Translations under genes and position numbers: made by a program
Assembly (NCBI RefSeq): GCF_009455685.1
Contig: NZ_QPES01000001.1
Span: 2,480,001 to 2,544,000, forward strand
DNA length: 64,000 nt
Direction: 5' to 3'
Source: Paraburkholderia hayleyella
Lineage (GTDB): Bacteria > Pseudomonadota > Gammaproteobacteria > Burkholderiales > Burkholderiaceae
The notes under the pieces: model-generated
Told to the model about the DNA's origin: nothing
Databases searched by the model: none
The model's input: only the letters and a program-made list of their open reading frames with translations
In this document: in pieces, positions 10,191 through 18,470 of the stretch
Position numbering within the stretch: the first letter of the stretch is position 1
Layout: the number at the start of each line of letters is the position of its first letter

Positions 10191-11075
10191 ATGACCCCTT
10201 CGCCACGCCATGCCTCGCTGACGATGTCGGCCACGGCACCAGTCGGGGTTTTCGATTCCGGCTTAGGGGGCTTGTCCGTGTTGCGGGCCATTCGGGCGCA
10301 GCTTCCTGACGAAGCTTTGATTTATGTCGCCGATTCCCGTTATGCACCTTATGGCGAGCGCGATGACGATTTCATCGCCGACCGGACCCTGGCGATCGGT
10401 CAGTGGCTGGTAGCGCAGGGAGCCAAGGCGCTGGTCGTCGCCTGCAATACGGCGACGGCGCAATCCATCGCCCTTGTCCGCCAGCAACTGGCCATTCCAC
10501 TGGTGGGCGTTGAGCCCGGCATCAAGCCTGCCGCCCAGATATCCAGAACACGCATCGTGGGCGTTTTGGCCACACAAGCCACATTGCGCAGCATCCGTTT
10601 TCAGGCACTGCTCGATCAATATGGCTCTGACTGCCGCTTTTTGTGCCAGCCTGGCCACGGCCTGGTCGAAGCCGTTGAACAATGCGATATCAACTCCGAC
10701 GCACTCCGTACCCTGCTGCAAAGCTATCTGCAGCCCATGCTGGATGCGGGGGCGGATACCCTCGTCCTCGGCTGCACGCACTATCCGTTTCTCGACGCGG
10801 CGATCCGCGATATCGCCGGCGAGCAGCTCACCTTGATCGACACCAGCATCGCCATTGCCCAGCAACTGGAGCGCGTTCTCGGCCGGCATGCGCTACTGGC
10901 CAGTCATGACAGTCATGCAGGCTTACCGCGCTTTTGCTCAACGAGCGATGGCGCGCATCAGCGGCAACTCGCCGCCCTGCTGCTGCAAATCGACGCCCCC
11001 GTGGAGCAGATCGAGATCGCCTCACGCCGCACCGCGCCCCCGGAATACCTCTCATCGGCCGAACCCCGGCCGTAA
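10191..11075 (+). CDS. murI: Glutamate racemase
   Basis: 294 residues. MurI converts L-glutamate to D-glutamate for peptidoglycan. The start of the fold is VGVFDSGLGGLSVLRAI. The two catalytic cysteines are C85 (VACNTATA) and C195 (LGCTHYPF), and both are intact. A second ATG (MSATAPVGVFDSG) 11 codons in is an equally good start. The C-terminal 20 residues are variable. Confidence 0.95.
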   Translation: MTPSPRHASLTMSATAPVGVFDSGLGGLSVLRAIRAQLPDEALIYVADSRYAPYGERDDDFIADRTLAIGQWLVAQGAKALVVACNTATAQSIALVRQQLAIPLVGVEPGIKPAAQISRTRIVGVLATQATLRSIRFQALLDQYGSDCRFLCQPGHGLVEAVEQCDINSDALRTLLQSYLQPMLDAGADTLVLGCTHYPFLDAAIRDIAGEQLTLIDTSIAIAQQLERVLGRHALLASHDSHAGLPRFCSTSDGAHQRQLAALLLQIDAPVEQIEIASRRTAPPEYLSSAEPRP

Positions 11076-11097
11076 CCATAAATACAGCGTCATCCAG

Positions 11098-11223
11098 TCA
11101 TTTCCCCAGGCCAACCGCATCGATGCCCGCGTGGCTGAAAATCGCCGTGAGACCCTGCACGCCGGTATGCATCATCGCGTCGGTCAGCCTCTCGGGAATA
11201 CCGCATAGACCGAATCCGCCGAT
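11098..11223 (-). pseudogene. scoA: Remnant of 3-oxoacid CoA-transferase subunit A
   Basis: On the minus strand 41 residues read IGGFGLCGIPERLTDAMMHT followed by GVQGLTAIFSHAGIDAVGLGK and a stop. The GGFGLCGIPE loop followed by the LTxIxNNAGxDxxGLG block is the N-terminal signature of succinyl-CoA:3-ketoacid transferase subunit A, which normally runs to about 230 residues. Everything after about residue 60 of the parent protein is missing, and the bases before the match contain a 7-bp tandem repeat (GTTGACG-type, about 11227-11246) that disrupts the frame. It is a decayed gene of ketone-body/acetoacetate use, next to another broken fatty-acid gene. Confidence 0.75.
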
Positions 11224-11300
11224 GGTCAACCGTCAACCGTCAACGTTGACCGTCCCGCACTAGCTCCTGGAAAGCATGGCAGCGTCCGGATTACCCCGGT

Positions 11301-11948
11301 TCATGTGTCGCCTCCTCCATCAAAGCGCGCTGGCTCGCGTTCCCGGCGGGTGTCGTCATACCGCTGCGCGCACTGCCAGCCGATAGCGGCCAGTGGCTCT
11401 GCCTTCGCGGCCGTCTCGAGGGCATCCGCCGCCGCGGCATTGCCGTGCTGAGCCCGCTCGCCGATGCCATGCATGATTGCAGCCATGCGAAACAGGTTAT
11501 AGGCCAGATAGAAATCCCAATGCTGCCGAACGCAACGCCCAGTGGCTGCTTCGTATTGGCCGATATATTGCGTCTCTGTGGGAATGCCAAGCGTGGCCAG
11601 ATCCAACCCTCCGATGCCGCGCCAGACCGTCGACGGGATCCTCCAGCTCATGCAGTGATAGGCAAAATCCGCGAGTGGATGACCCAGCGTGGACAATTCC
11701 CAGTCAAGCACCGCGATCACCCGGGGCTCGGCTGGATGAAAGACGAGATTGTCGAGCCGGTAATCGCCGTGGATGAGTGTGGTCTCGTCGTCATCCGGCA
11801 CGTCTTCCATCCGGGCCATCACGATGGCGTAGGCAGCGCCGAGCGCACCCGTGATAAACCATTTGGTGCCGTTGATGAGGTAATCGTCGCCTTCCCGCAC
11901 TGCGGTGGTGTCAGCATGGACGGGTCCGCGCCCGCACCGGCATGCCAA
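11301..11948 (-). pseudogene. Chimera of acyl-CoA dehydrogenase and phosphotransferase fragments
   Basis: The frame encodes 215 residues made of two unrelated pieces. Residues 13-50 (DTTAVREGDDYLINGTKWF, then ITGALGAAYAIVMARMED) match the middle of acyl-CoA dehydrogenases. From about residue 54 (DDETTLIHGDYRLDNLVF) to the end it is the C-terminal half of an APH/choline-kinase-type phosphotransferase, with the catalytic HGDYRLDN loop and VLDWELSTLGHP. Genes for these two protein types are often neighbours in proteobacterial acyl-CoA clusters, so an internal deletion that happened to keep frame is likely. The APH half lacks its ATP-binding N-lobe, so activity is unlikely. The apparent start overlaps the next gene head to head by 7 bases. 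Confidence 0.7.
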
Positions 11949-12364
11949 TCGTCAGGTCAGTGTCCGGGGGTTGTTATTGCGGTGAAATTCGCTATCAGGC
12001 ACAGGGTGAAGTGCGCAGCCGCCTTCAGTGCCACTGCCGCGAATGCCAGTACCTTTCAGGCGGCCATCCGAATGTCATCATGGTCATGCCCGCCGACGGA
12101 TTCCGTTATCTCACCGGGCAACCGAAGTCATTCACACGCAACGATATCGACCAGCCCGTCACGCGCGAGTTTTGCGGCACCTGCGGGACGCACTTGCTGA
12201 CGCGCTCACCGCGCCTGAGCGGCCTGGTTCTGATCAAGGTCGGCACGCTGGACGAGCCCGCTGTCTTTGGGCGCCCCGACGCCGCCATCTTCGCTATTGA
12301 CAGGCAGACGTTCCACCACGTCCCAGAGAACGTGCCGTTATTCGAACGGCGTAAATTGCCCTGA
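11942..12364 (+). CDS. GFA/CENP-V-family zinc protein
   Basis: 140 residues with the glutathione-dependent formaldehyde-activating (GFA) fold. The zinc-binding cysteines appear in order as GGCYCGEIRY, CHCRECQYLSGG and FCGTCGTHLL. Most members bind zinc and are of unknown activity; some react with S-hydroxymethyl-glutathione. The start at 11942 gives the standard MxxxGGCxCGxxRY spacing, but it lies inside a deletion junction, so its promoter may have been altered. Confidence 0.85.
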   Translation: MPIVRSVSGGCYCGEIRYQAQGEVRSRLQCHCRECQYLSGGHPNVIMVMPADGFRYLTGQPKSFTRNDIDQPVTREFCGTCGTHLLTRSPRLSGLVLIKVGTLDEPAVFGRPDAAIFAIDRQTFHHVPENVPLFERRKLP

Positions 12365-12554
12365 CGGGCGGCGGGTCCGCCTGCTACGCCCTGTCCCCCA
12401 TTTCATGACGACAGGACGTCCTGATATCCCGGCCAACCTGGGTGACAGGCGTGACGTGCGCATGCGCCCTCATCACGCCCTACCCGCGTAAAAACCGGAC
12501 AATTGCGCTGTGCACAACAATATTCCCGTATCAGGCTTGCCAAACCCACAAAAC

Positions 12555-12574
12555 ATAATGATAATAATTCGCAT
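12555..12574 (+). promoter_or_regulatory. Fur-box-like operator upstream of bfd
   Basis: ATAATGATAATAATTCGCAT is close to the Fur consensus GATAATGATAATCATTATC and lies 25-44 bases before the bfd ATG. Repression by Fe-Fur is the expected effect, as for bfd in other bacteria. Confidence 0.7.
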
Positions 12575-12598
12575 TACCGTTACTCTTCGTACCCCATC

Positions 12599-12838
12599 AT
12601 GATTGTCTGTGTCTGCAAATCTGTTTCCGACCGGGAAATCCGCGCCTCTATCGCAGAAGGCGTGGACTCGTTCGATGAGCTTCAGTTTGAGCTCAGCGTG
12701 GCGACATGCTGTGGCAAATGCGAAGAGTCCGTGCGTGATGTCATGGCGCAATCAGGTGTCTGCGCCAGCCGCTGTGGCGTTGAGCACTATGCACAACAGT
12801 CTGCTCCGGTGACGTTTTATCAGCGTACGGCTGCTTGA
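12599..12838 (+). CDS. bfd: Bacterioferritin-associated ferredoxin
   Basis: 79 residues. Bfd is a small [2Fe-2S] protein that docks on bacterioferritin and donates electrons to its haem so that stored iron is released. The four ligands are C4 and C6 (IVCVCKSVSD) and C38 and C41 (TCCGKCEE). The frame is open further upstream, but the ATG at 12599 gives the universal MIVCVCKSVSD start. A Fur-box-like site lies just upstream. The tail after about residue 55 is longer than in E. coli. Confidence 0.95.
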   Translation: MIVCVCKSVSDREIRASIAEGVDSFDELQFELSVATCCGKCEESVRDVMAQSGVCASRCGVEHYAQQSAPVTFYQRTAA

Positions 12839-12868
12839 TACTGATTGATACTGATTGATACTGCTTGA
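12836..12868. repeat. Short tandem repeat after bfd
   Basis: Three near-perfect copies of the 10-bp unit TTGATACTGA begin at the bfd stop codon; the last copy diverges. It is probably a slippage product. Similar short direct repeats recur between genes across this window. Confidence 0.7.
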
Positions 12869-13065
12869 CATCTTTTAACATTCAACACTGAACACCGTGC
12901 CATTATTGGCCTTCCCGTTGCACGTGATTGCACGAAACCCAACACGCCAGGCCCACCTCACCCACCTCATTCGCTGCGCACCGCGCTTCATCTAGCGCAC
13001 CCCGTCTGCAAGCCGCATGCTATTCAGCCAGCTGACCACTCTCACCCCCATCCAAGGAGTTCGAG

Positions 13066-13128
13066 ATGGAATTGCTGCTCGGCTTTGTAACCACCCTGTG
13101 CATTTCGTTGCTGATCTTCCGCAAATGA
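13066..13128 (+). CDS. Small hydrophobic peptide upstream of tonB
   Basis: A 20-residue open frame, MELLLGFVTTLCISLLIFRK, begins at 13066 with an AAGGAG ribosome binding site 6 bases upstream (13054-13059). It forms one hydrophobic helix with a basic end, which fits a single-pass inner-membrane micropeptide. It lies 48 bases before the tonB frame. I know no named family. The good Shine-Dalgarno and clean transmembrane pattern argue for expression; its shortness argues for caution. Confidence 0.45.
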   Translation: MELLLGFVTTLCISLLIFRK

Positions 13129-13176
13129 CACTGCCTTACCTGAAAGTGCAGAACCCACGCATCCGGTTGCGCTAGC

Positions 13177-13917
13177 ATGCAAGCCTCATCCCCGGCCTCT
13201 ACCGGCTCCTTGTCAGCCGACCTTACCCGAATGAATCCTCGCATCATTGCAGCGATAGCTGTCGTGGTCGTGATCCATATCGTGTTGCTCACGGTCTTGC
13301 TTCGTGCCCACAACGACACGCCTCCTCGCGCGATCGAATCACGCACGATCACCGCTGAGCTGCTCAGCCCGACGCCCACCGCCGCGCCAGCAGCGCTACA
13401 GTCAACGCCACTGCCGCCCACTCCAGCACCGCCCACGCCACCGCGGGCCAAGCCCAAAGTACAACCCCGGCCTGCGCCTGCGGCCAAACCCGCGCCGTCC
13501 GTACCGTTACCGGAAGCCACCGCGCCTTCGGCCCACGCCATTGCTTCAACCGAGCCCTCAACCGAGCCCGCGCCTGCCGCCGCGGCACCTGCCGCTGCCG
13601 CCACACCAGCACCCGGGCCCACGATGGCGCTGAGCGCACCCAAAAACGTGGCTCACCTCGACTGCAATATCATTCAGCCGGCTTATCCCGCGCTCTCGCA
13701 GCGCCGAGGGGAAAGCGGCACCGCGCATGTTCGCTTCGTCGTTGGCCTGAGCGGCAAAATCGAAAGTATCGAGCTCAAAAAGAGCAGTGGTTATAGCCGT
13801 CTGGATGACGCGGCCGTTGCGGCGATGCGCGCCAGTTCGTGTCGTCCGTATATCGAAAACGGCACCCCCATCCGGGCCATGTACACCCAGCCTTTTGAAT
13901 TCGGTCTCAATGACTGA
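13177..13917 (+). CDS. tonB: TonB energy-transducing protein
   Basis: 246 residues. TonB spans the periplasm and passes the proton-motive force from ExbB/ExbD to outer-membrane receptors for siderophores and haem. After about 18 residues there is an uncleaved membrane anchor (IIAAIAVVVVIHIVLLTVLL). A long Pro/Ala-rich periplasmic linker with Lys-Pro elements follows (about residues 60-150). The C-terminal TonB domain (about residues 160-246) has QPAYPALSQRRGESGTAHV and SGYSRLDDAAVAAM. A start at the internal ATG at 13231 (MNPRIIAAIAV) is possible; neither site has a clear Shine-Dalgarno. exbB and exbD follow directly. Confidence 0.92.
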   Translation: MQASSPASTGSLSADLTRMNPRIIAAIAVVVVIHIVLLTVLLRAHNDTPPRAIESRTITAELLSPTPTAAPAALQSTPLPPTPAPPTPPRAKPKVQPRPAPAAKPAPSVPLPEATAPSAHAIASTEPSTEPAPAAAAPAAAATPAPGPTMALSAPKNVAHLDCNIIQPAYPALSQRRGESGTAHVRFVVGLSGKIESIELKKSSGYSRLDDAAVAAMRASSCRPYIENGTPIRAMYTQPFEFGLND

Positions 13918-13949
13918 AGCAGAACTCACACAAAGACAAAGGAATTGCA

Positions 13950-14684
13950 ATGCAAAACTATGGTTTAGCGCACGTTTGGGCACAGGGCGATTTCGTCACG
14001 TGCGGGATCGCAATCGCGCTGCTGATCATGTCCGTGCTGTCATGGAGCGTCATGGTCATCAAAGGCTGGAACGTCTTTCGTCTCAAGCGGCTGACCCAGA
14101 ATGCGGAACAGGCGTTCTGGCATTCCGACGATTTCGCCGATGGCATCAAAAAACTGGGGCATGACACCTCCACCCCGCAAAACAACCCTTTTCTGGCGCT
14201 CGCCCTGGCCGGTCAGGAAGCCGCCGATCATCATCATCAGACTCAACCCCATCTGCATGACCGCATGGACGTATCCGACTGGATCACGCGTTGTCTGAAA
14301 AACACCATGGACGAAAGCATCGCGCGCATGCAAAGCGGGCTGGCCATACTCGCCTCTATTGGCAGCACCGCACCTTTCGTCGGGCTGTTTGGCACGGTCT
14401 GGGGTATTTATCATGCGTTGCTGACAATCGGCGCGACAGGCCAGTCGTCCATCGATCAGGTCGCGGGCCCCGTGGGTGAGGCACTGATCATGACGGCCTT
14501 TGGCCTCTTCGTCGCAATTCCGGCTGTGCTGGGCTACAACGCGCTGACCCGCGCCAACAAGGCGATGGTCAACAAACTGAGCCGCTTTGCCCACGACCTG
14601 CACGCCTTCTTTGTGACAGGGACACGCCTGTCATCCTCCCGCCGCCGCGATGGCCTGCGCCTCGCCACGACGCACAACCACTAA
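13950..14684 (+). CDS. exbB: ExbB, MotA/TolQ/ExbB proton channel
   Basis: 244 residues. ExbB pentamers with ExbD form the proton channel that powers TonB. Three membrane segments are visible: near the N-terminus (FVTCGIAIALLIMSVLSWSV), then LASIGSTAPFVGLFGTVWGI, then GEALIMTAFGLFVAIPAVLG; the last two are the MotA/ExbB signature. A cytoplasmic loop lies between. It starts 32 bases after tonB with an AAAGGAAT ribosome binding site. A His-rich DHHHQTQPHLHD stretch lies in the loop. Confidence 0.95.
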   Translation: MQNYGLAHVWAQGDFVTCGIAIALLIMSVLSWSVMVIKGWNVFRLKRLTQNAEQAFWHSDDFADGIKKLGHDTSTPQNNPFLALALAGQEAADHHHQTQPHLHDRMDVSDWITRCLKNTMDESIARMQSGLAILASIGSTAPFVGLFGTVWGIYHALLTIGATGQSSIDQVAGPVGEALIMTAFGLFVAIPAVLGYNALTRANKAMVNKLSRFAHDLHAFFVTGTRLSSSRRRDGLRLATTHNH

Positions 14685-14702
14685 TCCGGGCGAGGCACCG
14701 AC

Positions 14703-15122
14703 ATGGCCATGAGCCCCTTTGCCGACGACGATGACGACGGCCTGATGAATGAAATCAACATGACGCCCCTTGTGGACGTCATGCTGGTTTTGCTGATTGT
14801 CTTCATGGTGACGATTCCGGTCATGCGTCACGCCGTGAAAATTGATTTACCGCATGCCAGCAGCCAGAAAGAAGAGACCAAACCCGCTCAGGTAAATGTT
14901 TCCGTACAGGCCAACGGCACCATTCTCTGGGACGAGCAGGTCGTGAGCGAAGCGGGCTTGCGCGAGAAAATCGCGCTGGCGGCCCAGGCTAGCCCGCAGC
15001 CCGAGCTGCACCTGAACGCCGACCGCAAAGTGGCCTACGAAAACGTGGCGAAGGTCATGTCCGCCGCGCAAGCGGGCGGCCTGACCAAAATAGGCTTTGT
15101 CACCCAGCCTGAAAGCCATTAA
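14703..15122 (+). CDS. exbD: ExbD, TonB-system accessory protein
   Basis: 139 residues. It has a short cytoplasmic N-terminus with the conserved MNEINMTPLVDVMLVLLIVF, where the Asp of PLVDVML is the essential proton-carrying residue. One membrane helix and a periplasmic domain follow. It follows exbB by 18 bases and is the last gene before a strong terminator, so tonB-exbB-exbD is one transcription unit. Confidence 0.95.
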   Translation: MAMSPFADDDDDGLMNEINMTPLVDVMLVLLIVFMVTIPVMRHAVKIDLPHASSQKEETKPAQVNVSVQANGTILWDEQVVSEAGLREKIALAAQASPQPELHLNADRKVAYENVAKVMSAAQAGGLTKIGFVTQPESH

Positions 15123-15157
15123 CTTCGCCCGGCGCCACGGCGCTCAAGCCACAAAGT

Positions 15158-15194
15158 AAAAGGCCTTCATCAAAACGATGAAGGCCTTTTTTTG
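15158..15194 (+). terminator. Intrinsic terminator after exbD
   Basis: AAAGGCCTTCATC, a short CAAAA-type loop, then GATGAAGGCCTTT followed by a T-run. It is a near-perfect 13-bp stem directly downstream of tonB-exbB-exbD. Confidence 0.9.
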
Positions 15195-15480
15195 CGCACC
15201 CGGCGCTTTCGGGCAGAGGAATCACACGGTTTTCGAGCAGCTCGTCACCCATGCATGCGACAGCCGTGGCAGCCACGGACAGCGCAATCAGCCCTATAAG
15301 GCTCGCCATCACGGCGGCCGTTAAGATCCACATAAGAAAATTCTTAGAGGAAGGGATTTCAATATAGGTGGCGTAACGTATAGATACAAGCCCGCCTCCA
15401 TTGAAAGTGCCGATCGCTCGTCAGCGCTTCAATCCAAAAGCACTATGACGTTCAGCCTGCACGTTACGGCGCGCTGGCAC

Positions 15481-16449
15481 TTACGGTGTAACCGGTGCGC
15501 CAGCCGCGCTTTCCGGACACTCCTGATCCCGATACTTCCCCACTTCAGGGTCAAGCATCTCGACCAGATAATCGACGAAGATTCTGACGGCGGGCACCAT
15601 GCCCTGGCGCGACAGAAATACGGCATACAGTTGCGGCACGGGTAACGTCCAGCCAGACATCACCGGCAGCAGTTGCCCCGTGCGCAGCGCGGCGCTATAC
15701 ATCATTTCTGGCAAGGCGGTGATGCCAATACCCGCTAGCGCCGCGGCACGCAAGGTGGTGATGTCCGCGCTCACCAGACGCGGCTGATGCTCGTGCGTAT
15801 GGCGTCTGCCATCCGGCGCGATCAGATGGTAGATGTGTCGTCCGTCATGGGTCGGCGTATCCAGCGTATCGAAGCGCGCGAGATCGGCGGGCTGTAAAGA
15901 AGGCCCATGCTGATCCAGCAAGGCTGGCGCGCCAAGCAGCATCTGATGGGTGCGCCACAGCGGCCGGACAATGATATTCGCGCTTTCGGGCGGCACCGAA
16001 CGCACACGCAGCGCCACATCAATCGCGTCTTCATAAAGATCGATCACACGGTTTGTCACGCGCATGGACACCCGGACTTCGGGATAACGCCGCATGAATT
16101 CCGGCAAAATCTGCGACAGAATGGTCTGCGCTATCGTGACCGGCACACTCACCCGGACCGTGCCTCGCGGCGAAGCGCGCAACTGCTGCACGATATTGAC
16201 CGCTGCTTGCGCCTCCAGCAGCATCGCCTGGCAATGCTGGTAAAAGAGCTGCCCGGCTTCGGTAAGCGCCAGCTTGCGTGTGGAGCGCTGCAGCAAACGC
16301 ACCCCCAATGAAGCCTCCAGTTCGGTCAGACGCCGCGACAGCCGCGATTTGGAAATGCCCAACACCCGCTCAGCCGCGGAAAACCCGCCGTGTTCGACCA
16401 CTTGCGAGAAATACATCAGGTCATTCAGATTATGCGAATCAATTTTCAT
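15481..16449 (-). CDS. LysR-family transcriptional regulator
   Basis: 322 residues. The N-terminal winged helix-turn-helix is at about residues 7-66 (LMYFSQVVEHGGFSAAERVLG, ending near LLQRSTRKLALTEAG). A type 2 periplasmic-binding-like sensor domain follows (about residues 90-300). The target and ligand are unknown. The frame is open to 16515, but MKIDSHNLNDLMYFSQ at 16449 is the typical start for this LTTR subgroup. It is divergent from the OsmC gene, which LysR regulators often control, so regulation of osmC/DUF1857 is possible but unproven. The C-terminus has an acidic tail. Confidence 0.9.
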   Translation of the reverse strand: MKIDSHNLNDLMYFSQVVEHGGFSAAERVLGISKSRLSRRLTELEASLGVRLLQRSTRKLALTEAGQLFYQHCQAMLLEAQAAVNIVQQLRASPRGTVRVSVPVTIAQTILSQILPEFMRRYPEVRVSMRVTNRVIDLYEDAIDVALRVRSVPPESANIIVRPLWRTHQMLLGAPALLDQHGPSLQPADLARFDTLDTPTHDGRHIYHLIAPDGRRHTHEHQPRLVSADITTLRAAALAGIGITALPEMMYSAALRTGQLLPVMSGWTLPVPQLYAVFLSRQGMVPAVRIFVDYLVEMLDPEVGKYRDQECPESAAGAPVTP

Positions 16450-16739
16450 ACTATCGCCCCATCTATTAGAACAACCTGCGAACGTTAAACGCCAGTCAAC
16501 GCCAATCAACACCAATAGGCGCTAAAAGCGGCCTCTATAATAGCTTCGCGCAACGAAACGAGACGGCTCCAGCGCTTTGTCTATTTACCCTTATGGCCCC
16601 ACCCCGCCCTCCCAACGCAGCCTGAAGGCACCGGCTGGAGAGGCAAGTTTCGTTCACAATGTTCATTTGTGAGTTATTTCGTGCCAAATGCGCCAGGCGC
16701 GCCAGACGCACGCTTATTTCAGACACTTCAGGAGTGGAT

Positions 16740-17159
16740 ATGGCCGCACCCAGCGTTACCGCACAGATCAGTTCGACGAATTTCAAGGTTGCACTCGATG
16801 ACGGCGCTCATGCGTGGTTCGCCGACGAACCCAAAGCCGATGGTGGTGGCGATCGCGGGCCCACCCCTGTGGCCTTGTTGTTGTCCAGTCTTGGGGCCTG
16901 CACCGCCATCACGCTCAAGATGTACGCACAACGCAAGGGCTGGCCGCTGGATGATGTCCATGTCACACTCGCGCTCGAATCAAACAGCACAAACAGCACA
17001 AACAGCAACGAAGGTGCGGCCATCGAACGCCGGATCGTGCTTGAAGGCCACTTGTCTGGCGAGCAACGGGAGCGCCTGCTACAAATTGCCAATGCATGCC
17101 CAGTCCATAAAATCCTGACGCATCCGGTTTCGATCAGAACCGGGCTCGCTGCAGCCTGA
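16740..17159 (+). CDS. OsmC-family protein
   Basis: 139 residues with the OsmC/Ohr fold; such proteins are thiol-dependent peroxidases or related stress proteins. The two conserved cysteines are C54 (SLGACTAITLKMYA) and C120 (NACPVHKIL). I chose the ATG at 16740 because GGAG lies 5 bases upstream and the family starts there; the frame is open from 16659. A run of Ser/Thr/Asn (residues 81-90) is encoded by a short ACAAACAGC tandem repeat, a local slippage insertion in a surface loop. Confidence 0.88.
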   Translation: MAAPSVTAQISSTNFKVALDDGAHAWFADEPKADGGGDRGPTPVALLLSSLGACTAITLKMYAQRKGWPLDDVHVTLALESNSTNSTNSNEGAAIERRIVLEGHLSGEQRERLLQIANACPVHKILTHPVSIRTGLAAA

Positions 17160-17249
17160 ACCACGCAGCCCGCCCTCCCGGCACTCAGCGAGCGCGCTCG
17201 CCCAGACACGCAAAACCCCACCACCCCGCTCCCAAAGGAAGCCCTTGCC

Positions 17250-17732
17250 TTGAATTTCGAACACCTGATCCAGATCAACGATCCGCTCAATCCGCAGCAC
17301 GAGCCCATGACGCTCGCCCAGCTCTGGGAGGGGCTCGTGTTGCGGGCAGAGCAACCGCAACTATTCGTCATCGGTCTCGATAGCTGCACGATTGCCTCCC
17401 GCTCCAGCACGACGATGGAGCGTGAACTCCATTACGGCACAGTTATCGTGCGCGACCGCGTGACGTTGATTGAAAACAAAAGCGTGCGTTACGACATAGA
17501 GGCCACCGAAACCTATGTAGGCGGTTCACTGACGATGACCATCGAACAGCCTGGACCCACGCAACTGTTTTTGCGTTTCAGCTACCACACCACCTTGCCG
17601 GTCACTGACGACCAGGACGCGATCCAGACCCAGGAAATCGTCAAATCGGCCTATCACGAAGCGGATATCGATACCGTTCGGCTGATCCGTCAATACGTTC
17701 AGGGCAACGCCAGTTCTAGCCCACTGCACTAA
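17250..17732 (+). CDS. SRPBCC-fold protein, DUF1857 family
   Basis: 160 residues. The sequence (NFEHLIQINDPLNP, LTLAQLWEGLVLRAEQPQLF, then YEVE-like strands and a C-terminal helix) matches the DUF1857/AtaL-like branch of the START/SRPBCC fold, which binds hydrophobic ligands. The function is unknown. The start is TTG at 17250, supported by AAAGGA about 9 bases upstream and by the conserved start. It follows the OsmC gene by 90 bases on the same strand. Confidence 0.75.
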   Translation: MNFEHLIQINDPLNPQHEPMTLAQLWEGLVLRAEQPQLFVIGLDSCTIASRSSTTMERELHYGTVIVRDRVTLIENKSVRYDIEATETYVGGSLTMTIEQPGPTQLFLRFSYHTTLPVTDDQDAIQTQEIVKSAYHEADIDTVRLIRQYVQGNASSSPLH

Positions 17733-17883
17733 AAGAAACCCCGTCAGCCCGGTTTTTCGCGCCTGACGGATAACGCGTTCCCGATGTACCGCATTCGTCA
17801 GGTGGGTCACCCTCGAGTCAGGCCCTCGAGCCACAGGATTGTTGGACTATTGAAAAGAAGATTCGATGAATTTTTAGATATTG

Positions 17884-17906
17884 CAAATAGGAACTATTAT
17901 CATTTA
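17884..17906 (-). promoter_or_regulatory. Fur-box-like operator upstream of hemP
   Basis: Read on the minus strand, AATGATAATAGTTCCTATTTG contains the Fur core GATAAT with an inverted TATTT partner. It is about 30-50 bases before the hemP start. The neighbourhood is A+T-rich and promoter-like. Confidence 0.6.
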
Positions 17907-17933
17907 GAATTCATCCATCGACTCACCAACCTG

Positions 17934-18194
17934 ATGCCAAGAATGACTGAACGGACCCGCCCTTCTACGCTTAATGTGCGTCGCTCAACAGCCTCATCAA
18001 CGGCTTCAGCGTTAACCAGCCGCCTTCCGGCAGCAGTTGCAGCTTCCGCTGCTGTTACCGCAACCACCGCAACAGCACGCACCGTTCAAAGCCATGCCGT
18101 GCTACAGGGTTTAAAACAGATCGGCATTGAGCACAATGGCGAGATTTATTACCTTCGGACAACGCGGCTAGGCAAGCTGATTCTGACGAAGTAG
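17934..18194 (+). CDS. hemP: Hemin uptake protein HemP
   Basis: 86 residues from the ATG at 17934 (an ATG at 17943 is also possible). The last 33 residues, LQGLKQIGIEHNGEIYY then LRTTRLGKLILTK, are the full HemP family signature. The N-terminal half is a low-complexity Ser/Thr/Ala region that varies among homologues. HemP proteins are linked to haem uptake, and in some Burkholderia and Bradyrhizobium-type systems they act as activators of haem-transport genes; which role applies here is unknown. No haem receptor gene adjoins it. A Fur-box-like site lies upstream. Confidence 0.85.
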   Translation: MPRMTERTRPSTLNVRRSTASSTASALTSRLPAAVAASAAVTATTATARTVQSHAVLQGLKQIGIEHNGEIYYLRTTRLGKLILTK

Positions 18195-18407
18195 TAACAC
18201 CGGGTATTGTGGGGACCACCTCCCAGAGAGGTGTTGGCATTAGCCAGCCACGACGGCTTGCACGCGAGATCTAGACCCCTTCGTGCAGACACCAAGCCAG
18301 CCGTCGCAGCCAGCCAGGCCATTTTTTGGTTCTCATTGCAACGCGGGTGCTTTACGTTAAAGCGCCGCCTTAACGAGTCATTAGAGTCATTAACGAGTCA
18401 GGCAACA

Positions 18408-18447
18408 AAATAACCCGTGGAACGGCACCGTTCCACGGGTTATTTTT
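18408..18447. terminator. Bidirectional intrinsic terminator between hemP and ftrD
   Basis: AAAATAACCCGTGGAACG, a GCAC loop, then CGTTCCACGGGTTATTTT. It is a perfect stem of about 18 bp with A and T runs on either side, so it can stop hemP (plus) and the ftr operon (minus). Confidence 0.95.
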
Positions 18448-18470
18448 TATGAGGCCAGCTTTTTATGAGT

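Noticed and set aside
15100..15333. Minus-strand 77-codon frame starting MWILTAAVMASLIGLIAL
   Set aside because: The first 30 residues look like a membrane helix, but there is no Shine-Dalgarno and the frame runs straight through the exbD terminator hairpin; it is more likely fortuitous.
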